NCBI RefSeq assembly: GCF_019801215.1
Contig: NZ_JAHVJO010000005.1
Span: 1 to 64,000 of the forward strand
Direction: 5' to 3'
From: Fictibacillus nanhaiensis
GTDB taxonomy: Bacteria; Bacillota; Bacilli; Bacillales; Fictibacillaceae
DNA length: 64,000 nt
Below are positions 58,422 through 64,000 of this stretch, piece by piece (the first letter of the stretch is position 1; the number at the start of each line of letters is the position of its first letter). The position numbers and the translations under genes are program-made. Below the pieces are notes generated by a model. That model had not been told where the DNA came from. It saw only the letters and a program-made list of their open reading frames with translations, and did not search any database.

Positions 58422-58559
58422 GAGCGATACGGTAAACCGTATCACAAATAGTGGTAAAGCGGATAATAAAATTGAATGTTGAGGTAACAATATTAAGAGC
58501 TTGAACTTATGTATTCGTCACAAGTGGATAGAAGGGAAAAGCCTAGTATAATAGGGGGA

Positions 58560-58603
58560 AAATGGGTAACCCTCTCGATGGTAAATAGGGTTACTCATTT
58601 TGC
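58560..58603 (+). terminator. terminator downstream of the HTTM gene
   Basis: AAATGGGTAACCCT/AGGGTTACTCATTT stem followed by TTGCG. The rest of 58422-58797 is AT-rich and holds no gene that I can support. Confidence 0.6.
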
Positions 58604-58797
58604 GTTTAGTTAAACTTAATCAAAATCTAGGTTTATTCGACATAAATCGAGAGCTCCATTGTTTAATCTTTTTCATTTTTCATTGGTGTAACGGCTTATA
58701 GTATTAGATGGCTCAGAGGAATTAAATATAAATTTGCCTTTATCAAAACTTTTAAATTTACTTATACTTCTTCGCCTATTTTAGAAAGGCTTTGCAT

Positions 58798-60771
58798 TTA
58801 TTGTTTCAAGCAATTTTTGATTTCTGTATCAACAAAAACTCTAAGTTCAGGATATCTACGTAAATAATCCACACCTAATTGAGCTTCCTTATTAATTCTT
58901 GAATAAGCCAGTTTGAAGTTACCTTCGTTTATAATTTTTGAAATTGCTACTTTGTATTTTATTTTATACTCATTTAGCATATTAGTATGTAATATTTCAT
59001 TAGTCATTTTAAAATTTGTTTTAATTAAATCACATATGTCAGGATGGTTTTTCTTCAGGGTACTGTGAGTTGTACCTAAGAGTTTAAAAAGCACTCTGCT
59101 ATTAGGTCTAATATTATCCTCAATACAATGCTTAATATATTCATTTATTATTTTTTTAAACTTCGCCTTTTCTTTTAATAGGTGTTCTCTTTTTTGTTGG
59201 TTTATTGCATTTACTACTATTTCATTTAACCCATATTTTCTTAACGTTTTTACATTAATATCTATTCCCTGGGCAACCATTTCCAAAGTTAAGAGCCGGT
59301 TTTTCTTTAATATATCATCGAGAAATGATTCTACTCTTTTTTTCAAAATTATTTTCAGCTCTTTATCTTTATTTATTTTCCTATCGCGTTTAAGATCAAA
59401 AAAAAGATACCGTTGAATTTCAGTAGTATGATAAACGAAAAAAAAATTAATATCATTCCAACCGTACTGTTCCCTTGCCATTGATCTTAAACACAGAACA
59501 GATTTAGTTTTTAGAATTAGCTTTTTTAATTGCATTTGTTTTTGATTTAAATTTTTTTTGATATCGTTTGCTTCCATGATATTTATTAGTGAATGATTTA
59601 ATAAGTATCCAAGAAGAAAGTTCATTCTAAAATCACTTAGTAAGTTATTACATTTATAAAAATCATCTAGTTTTTTAATACCATAAAGGTTTTGTGAATA
59701 AACTTTATAGTCTTGAATTATTTTATCAATGTTTTCCCAATTATTATTTTTTTTATTATAACCATACGTTAAATTACATTTTTCACATATAGTTACACGT
59801 TTATATTTTAGTACTCTACCCATCTCTGCCTTTTTTAAAGTTCCTTTTTTATTAAATCCTTCACACCATGGAGCTAAACAATCTCCTGATTCATCAAAAG
59901 TTATCCCCTTAATTTTCTCGATAAAACTTGAAGGTACTTGCAGCTTATAAAAGTCTTGAAGTTCGACGTTAAAATATCTTAGTGTTCTAAATAAATTTAT
60001 TGGTGTTAGATTTCGGTTTTTTTTAAACTTGGCTCCTTTCCTTATACTTGCTATTAGGTTGTTATAAAAATCTTGAAAAAAAGGAATTGGTATATATTCT
60101 GTTTGTTTTTGTTGATGTATAAAATATATATATTTAATTACTAATGAATCTTCAGTGGAATACCCATTAATTATTGGAGGTTCTATATGTTGGGATAATA
60201 AAAATGACCAATCATTGTAAATCCTTTCTTGTTCTCCAATTTTATCAAGTGACAATAAATCTTCCATATTTACATTAATAATGGGGTTTTTACATTGTCC
60301 ACAAATGTGATTTAGCATTAAATCTTTTTCATTGTATTGAAATTCTAAACCGCATTTTCCACAGCTTTTCTGCAGCTTTACTAAATGTTCGTTACATATA
60401 TCAATTTCTTTCACTTGCCAAATCAACTTAAAATATTTATCTTTACTTATACAAAGAGGACACACTTTCCTCACATTAGTCTCAAATTCCTTATTTAACA
60501 TATTTATAAATAGATCGAATTTTGTATGATAAGGAACGATAGTGAGGGATAATAAGCTTTCAATTGATAGACCTGTAAGGTTAGCTAACATTTCGATATT
60601 ATAATTATTTTTTATAGATAAATCTAAGTTGATAATTGTATACCGTTTTTTTCCAGGTAATACAACAGTATTTGCTAGGTTAATTAAATTTGTTTTATTC
60701 TCATTTGTTAATCTATATAAATAACTTGTTAAGCTTTCTCCTACCTTAGGTTTTATTCTAATAGTAAACAT
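58798..60771 (-). CDS. TnsD/TniQ-family target-selection protein, copy 2
   Basis: A 657-residue protein with an N-terminal TniQ region (KPKVGESLTSYLYRLTNEN), zinc-finger cysteines VCPLC, ICNEH, CGKCG and ICGQC, a second Cys block (CLAPWC, ICEKCNLTYGYN) and a long C-terminal part with HTH-like stretches (LLTLEMVAQGIDINVKTLRKYG, NSRVLFKLLGTTHSTLKKNHP). TnsD proteins bind a specific attachment site and recruit TnsC. The ATG after GGAAGGTCAA is used; the frame overlaps copy 1 if read from an earlier ATG. Confidence 0.88.
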   Translation of the reverse strand: MFTIRIKPKVGESLTSYLYRLTNENKTNLINLANTVVLPGKKRYTIINLDLSIKNNYNIEMLANLTGLSIESLLSLTIVPYHTKFDLFINMLNKEFETNVRKVCPLCISKDKYFKLIWQVKEIDICNEHLVKLQKSCGKCGLEFQYNEKDLMLNHICGQCKNPIINVNMEDLLSLDKIGEQERIYNDWSFLLSQHIEPPIINGYSTEDSLVIKYIYFIHQQKQTEYIPIPFFQDFYNNLIASIRKGAKFKKNRNLTPINLFRTLRYFNVELQDFYKLQVPSSFIEKIKGITFDESGDCLAPWCEGFNKKGTLKKAEMGRVLKYKRVTICEKCNLTYGYNKKNNNWENIDKIIQDYKVYSQNLYGIKKLDDFYKCNNLLSDFRMNFLLGYLLNHSLINIMEANDIKKNLNQKQMQLKKLILKTKSVLCLRSMAREQYGWNDINFFFVYHTTEIQRYLFFDLKRDRKINKDKELKIILKKRVESFLDDILKKNRLLTLEMVAQGIDINVKTLRKYGLNEIVVNAINQQKREHLLKEKAKFKKIINEYIKHCIEDNIRPNSRVLFKLLGTTHSTLKKNHPDICDLIKTNFKMTNEILHTNMLNEYKIKYKVAISKIINEGNFKLAYSRINKEAQLGVDYLRRYPELRVFVDTEIKNCLKQ

Positions 60772-60790
60772 TTGACCTTCCTTTATGACT

Positions 60791-62572
60791 TCAATTATAC
60801 AAATGCTGACGGGCATGTTTTTGAGTATCTAACTTGTACGAAATATAGTCTGTAAGTTCCGGATTTTTTCTCCATAGAATAGTCCTGTTAAAATTAATGT
60901 GTTGATACAAACTTTTTGAAGTGATTTCTGGTTCTGGGATTGTCTCAAAATATCTATCTACCTTCCCGTATATTTCTTCTTTTAACTTTTCCAATCGATA
61001 TTTTTTTTGTTTAACTTTGTATTTTTTAATAATCTCATTAAATCCCCAATTCCTGATCGTCTCAGCACACACATTTAATTCCTTACAAGTATTTAATAAT
61101 GTAATATCGCTATTTAACTCATACATTTTATTTAACAGATTAATCAAAGTTTCTTTTCTATCCCTGTCTTTTTCATTTATATTTTCTTTTGGTTTTTCAT
61201 ATTCAAAAGATGATCTAATGGTATCAATATGATATCGATATGTTAGAAATTCATCATAACTACTCCAACATTTCATTCTCTTTATATCTTTAATCTTGCC
61301 CCCATTACCCACTTCTTTTATAAACATTTCTAACTGGTTTTTTTTAATTTCTACAGAGGGTATCGGGTCACAAATAAGAGGAATCCTAGTTCGAAAAAAT
61401 GCCAATACTCTTCTCAACTTTTCATTTGTAAGATTAAGTAGACTACTTAGCTGAGTAAAGCTGTACTCTTTATTGGGAACCACTATAATTTTTTTATATA
61501 TATTTATGAAATTTGTTCGTTCTACAAGATCATTCATCTCGTTAACGGCGTATTCACATCCACATGAAGAACAAAACATATAGTATTTAAGAACTTCACC
61601 ATTTGTTTGTCTTCTCAATGAAACTCCTGTCTTAACCAGCGAACCTTCCTTCTGATAAAAGTTACACCATGGAGCAAGACATTGCTGCTTTCTATATTTA
61701 GGAATCTTTTCACACAGTATAGTGTTGATGAACTCTTTAGGTACTTTCATATTGAAAAATTCTATTAAAGGAATGTTATGTGAATAAAGAATATCTATAA
61801 TTGTTTGAAGATGAACAATTCTTTTCTGACTTAACGAACTTCTACTAACTTGTAATAAGTTTGCTAATTTATTCTTTGAAATCTTATTTTTAATATTTGT
61901 GCGATTAAATTTTGTTTCAAATCCATTCATTATAAATAAAAGCTTGAAAGCTACTTCTTCAGGACTTAAATAAATTAATTGTTCATCAAGCAGCACCTTA
62001 AAAAAGTAATATATCCACTTTTGCTTTTCTATGTTTGTCTCTATTAGGTCCATTTTTTGTTTTGATAAATCCGCATTACAATTTGGACAAAATCCAATTT
62101 TATGAACTACTCTTTTATCAATTGAACAATCACATTTATCACAACGATCGTTTAAAGCTATTTTATGTTTTAAACAAATTTTCAAGTTATTTATCTCCCA
62201 AAGTAGGCGATAATACTTTTGCTCTTTAAGGCACATAGGACAAAATTTTAAGGTGTCTGTGAAAATATTAGAAAAAAACCTTGAGTGAGTTAAATCATTA
62301 TTTGGAGTGAAATGTACTAATCCATAATAAAATGTCATCTTTAATGGATCACTACTTTGCCTACTAAACGTTTTCCATTTTTCAATTTCAATCATTTTTG
62401 TGGGATTAATATTAATTATCCCTAGTTCACTTGCTTGTATGTTTTTAACCACACCCACATCATTATTTAAAAAAGATATGAGGTTAATATGATTACCCTT
62501 AGAAACTCTCATCAAATAACTTAAAAGTGATTCATCTGAAAAGGGATTAACCTTTATAGGTAACTCAAACAA
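60791..62572 (-). CDS. TnsD/TniQ-family target-selection protein, copy 1
   Basis: A 593-residue TniQ protein: FELPIKVNPFSDESLLSYLMR, zinc-binding FCPMC, ICLKHKIAL, CDKCDC and FCPNC, then CLAPWC and FCSSCGCEYAVN, and a C-terminal region with HTH-like segments (LLNTCKELNVCAETIRNWGF). Same layout as copy 2 but clearly diverged. TTG start 8 nt after GGAGAG, and that ribosome site is inside the 3' arm of a perfect 13-bp inverted repeat. Confidence 0.88.
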   Translation of the reverse strand: MFELPIKVNPFSDESLLSYLMRVSKGNHINLISFLNNDVGVVKNIQASELGIININPTKMIEIEKWKTFSRQSSDPLKMTFYYGLVHFTPNNDLTHSRFFSNIFTDTLKFCPMCLKEQKYYRLLWEINNLKICLKHKIALNDRCDKCDCSIDKRVVHKIGFCPNCNADLSKQKMDLIETNIEKQKWIYYFFKVLLDEQLIYLSPEEVAFKLLFIMNGFETKFNRTNIKNKISKNKLANLLQVSRSSLSQKRIVHLQTIIDILYSHNIPLIEFFNMKVPKEFINTILCEKIPKYRKQQCLAPWCNFYQKEGSLVKTGVSLRRQTNGEVLKYYMFCSSCGCEYAVNEMNDLVERTNFINIYKKIIVVPNKEYSFTQLSSLLNLTNEKLRRVLAFFRTRIPLICDPIPSVEIKKNQLEMFIKEVGNGGKIKDIKRMKCWSSYDEFLTYRYHIDTIRSSFEYEKPKENINEKDRDRKETLINLLNKMYELNSDITLLNTCKELNVCAETIRNWGFNEIIKKYKVKQKKYRLEKLKEEIYGKVDRYFETIPEPEITSKSLYQHINFNRTILWRKNPELTDYISYKLDTQKHARQHLYN

Positions 62573-62581
62573 AATTACCAC

Positions 62582-62623
62582 TCTCCGTTTGTTTTTTATT
62601 AATTCTTTCCAAACAAACGGAGA
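62582..62623 (-). promoter_or_regulatory. hairpin masking the TniQ ribosome site
   Basis: Perfect 13-bp inverted repeat TCTCCGTTTGTTT/AAACAAACGGAGA with a 16-nt loop, between the TniB stop and the TniQ start. In the transcript the 3' arm contains the Shine-Dalgarno GGAGA. No T run follows, so it is not a simple terminator. Confidence 0.75.
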
Positions 62624-62630
62624 AGATTTC

Positions 62631-63509
62631 CTAATAAGTTAAATTATCATCAAACTTATCTCCCTGAATTATTTCAAATGCTTCTTTTATTACTTTCGGA
62701 CTTAACCTAAAGTGTGATATATCATGACACTCTTCATTAAAAAGTCCTAGCATATCGTACGCTTCTTGGATTATAGGAATCAAGAACCCTAGTTTACCTT
62801 TACAAAATAAATGTAGTAGTTGTGGATACTTCAAGTTCAAATCTCCAAGTCCAATTTTTTGGGGTGGCGCCAAATGTGTCTCTATTTCTTCTAATAGTCT
62901 ACAAAACTCTTCGTCACACTTCTCAAAACGATTTAATGATTTAGGTCTATATCTTGACTTGTATTGGTCATCTAATTCTCTTAACTTTATTGCTTCAGGA
63001 GTTCCCATAAGAACAAGAGTAACCTTTGTTTTATTGGCCATCTGTTTAATTGTATCCATGGCTTTACTAGCGTTAAATCCTGACGTCAAAATATTATTCA
63101 CTTCATCAATAATTACCATCTTTACTTCTTGTCTTTTCATTAAATAATATGCCCTGGTTTTTAAATCATTTATTTTAGGTGCTCCTTTTAATCTAGGCGA
63201 TCCCAAAGCATCTAATAACTCATGATAAAATTCCATGAGCGTAAAAGGATGTGGAGTTTCCATATAGATTACATGTTTTACTGTTATTTCTGTTTCGTCA
63301 GATTCAGTAATAACATACTCTGGATATTTTTTTAGATATATCTCAGCCAGTTTTGTCTTACCAATATTAGATGGGCCTGTAACAAATAAATGCCTTGTCT
63401 TTCCTGGTCTTTTAATATGAGAGTCCATTATTTTAAAAATTGACTCCATCTGTGGGTGCAACACTTGGATATTCTTTACTCTTTGGACAAACTCTTTGTG
63501 GGGATTCAT
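62631..63509 (-). CDS. TnsC/TniB AAA+ ATPase of transposition
   Basis: A 292-residue AAA+ ATPase: Walker A TGPSNIGKTKLAE, Walker B VKMVIIDEVNN, sensor 1 VTLVLMGTPEA, then RYRPKSLNRFEKC. It matches TniB/TnsC, the matchmaker between the target-selection protein and the transposase. ATG 8 nt after GGAGG; the frame opens 21 nt upstream. 29 nt after the transposase gene. Confidence 0.92.
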   Translation of the reverse strand: MNPHKEFVQRVKNIQVLHPQMESIFKIMDSHIKRPGKTRHLFVTGPSNIGKTKLAEIYLKKYPEYVITESDETEITVKHVIYMETPHPFTLMEFYHELLDALGSPRLKGAPKINDLKTRAYYLMKRQEVKMVIIDEVNNILTSGFNASKAMDTIKQMANKTKVTLVLMGTPEAIKLRELDDQYKSRYRPKSLNRFEKCDEEFCRLLEEIETHLAPPQKIGLGDLNLKYPQLLHLFCKGKLGFLIPIIQEAYDMLGLFNEECHDISHFRLSPKVIKEAFEIIQGDKFDDNLTY

Positions 63510-63538
63510 GAAACTTTCCTCCATATCCATATATTTAT

Positions 63539-64000
63539 TTACTCATTCATTAGTTGATCTTCGTATGCTTTCATAGCTTCTTCCAATAATAAATCAATAG
63601 ATGCTTCTTCCTTGGTTGAAATGTTAATTGTTGTTGGTATCTTTACATCAATGTCTAGATTCATTCTTTTGGCTTGTTGCCTAACGCCACGATTACGTTT
63701 ATATTTTTTATTTATTACTTCTTGTAGAGCTGCCTTCGCATATAAGAGATCTTCTTCAGAGACTATTTTATTTCTCTTGATACGACCTTCTTCTGCTAAT
63801 GAATTAAGTAAAAGTTTGTATGTATATTGATTTATACCCTTCAATACATCAGCAGAAGGAGAATAGCAAAATACCTTTACATACTCACTAGATTCAGGAA
63901 GTTGAATATAAATATAAGAAATATCATCAATATCATATTTCACTTTATATTTAATCTCTCTCTTATTAATCAATAGAGACAAATCACTTTTTCTATATAA
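63539..64000 (-). CDS. TnsB/TniA (Mu-type) transposase, C-terminal part
   Basis: The last 153 codons of a protein that continues beyond the window; the frame is open to the edge (YRKSDLSLLINKREIKYKV). It contains the Mu-transposase C-terminal beta domain (YDIDDISYIYIQLPESSEY) and a helical tail (QVINKK-type YAKAALQEVINKKYKRNRG). The catalytic DDE part lies outside the window. Gene order TnsB, TnsC, TnsD is that of Tn7-like elements. Confidence 0.85.
   Translation of the reverse strand, partial: LYRKSDLSLLINKREIKYKVKYDIDDISYIYIQLPESSEYVKVFCYSPSADVLKGINQYTYKLLLNSLAEEGRIKRNKIVSEEDLLYAKAALQEVINKKYKRNRGVRQQAKRMNLDIDVKIPTTINISTKEEASIDLLLEEAMKAYEDQLMNE

Larger units (their letters stand above)
50562..64000. 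mobile_element. putative Tn7-like transposon, left end to beyond window
   Basis: Inferred extent. Left limit: 5'-TGTCGTAATT at 50562 with further TCGTA(A/C)TT-type repeats at 50605 and 50748, resembling a Tn7-type end with three transposase sites. Right part: transposase C-terminus, TnsC/TniB and two TnsD/TniQ genes at 58798-64000. Between them lie genes of foreign look (GC-rich HTTM gene, SagB group). The order TnsB, TnsC, TnsD, cargo, left end is the Tn7 layout. The right end is outside the window, and end repeats could not be compared. Confidence 0.45.

Noticed and set aside
60921-61232. Plus-strand frame inside TniQ copy 1
   Set aside because: Antisense shadow in AT-rich coding DNA, with no initiation signal.

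Overview
The window comes from a low-GC, endospore-forming Bacillaceae chromosome (Bacillus or Fictibacillus-like). The evidence is the gene order alr, mazE/mazF, rsbR-S-T-U-V-W, sigB, rsbX, tex, cmpA, sprT, tRNA array, 16S rRNA. From memory this matches the alr-to-trnS segment of Bacillus subtilis almost gene for gene. Sporulation genes (cmpA, a YjcZ-type gene), sigX/rsiX and a lipoteichoic-acid synthase family protein agree with this.

1-14 kb: the 5' end of a 16S rRNA gene, twelve tRNA genes upstream of it on the minus strand, sprT, the tiny cmpA, tex, the complete SigB stress operon with an internal SigB-type promoter before rsbV, mazEF, alr, a ydcC-like lipoprotein, acpS and a rhomboid protease. 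14-16 kb: four minus-strand genes with overlapping or near-overlapping ends (ABM monooxygenase, small helical protein, CarH-like cobalamin-binding protein, PAS-STAS protein). They look like a sensory module feeding a stressosome.

16-50 kb: mostly ordinary housekeeping and accessory genes: DinB-like, HD-GYP, DD-carboxypeptidase, CorA, NUDIX, L,D-transpeptidase, Tag, signal peptidase I, LtaS family, QueA-like, SDR, UvsE, RND pump, SigX/RsiX, TetR, PBP1A, and a set of Opp-type permeases without ATPases. Two items stand out. One is an NprR-like HTH-TPR regulator followed by a secreted 86-residue precursor carrying four copies of VDNGPNPT, a multi-copy signalling peptide. The other is an NlpC/P60 protein that has lost both its catalytic Cys and His.

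50.5-64 kb: a foreign block. Its right part encodes Tn7-like transposition proteins: the C-terminus of a TnsB/TniA transposase, a TnsC/TniB ATPase and two TnsD/TniQ proteins. A candidate left end (TGTCG plus three TCGTA(A/C)TT repeats) lies at about 50562, beside an orphan minus-strand terminator. If right, everything between is cargo: a lipoprotein, a DCC-type thiol oxidoreductase, an MFS exporter, two SagB-type dehydrogenases preceded by tiny leader ORFs and a promoter with four 10-bp direct repeats, a GNAT enzyme, and a GC-rich HTTM membrane protein that looks recently acquired from a high-GC donor. The SagB/MFS/tiny-ORF group resembles a RiPP-like peptide-modification cluster without a recognisable cyclodehydratase. 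It is the best candidate here for an undescribed system.
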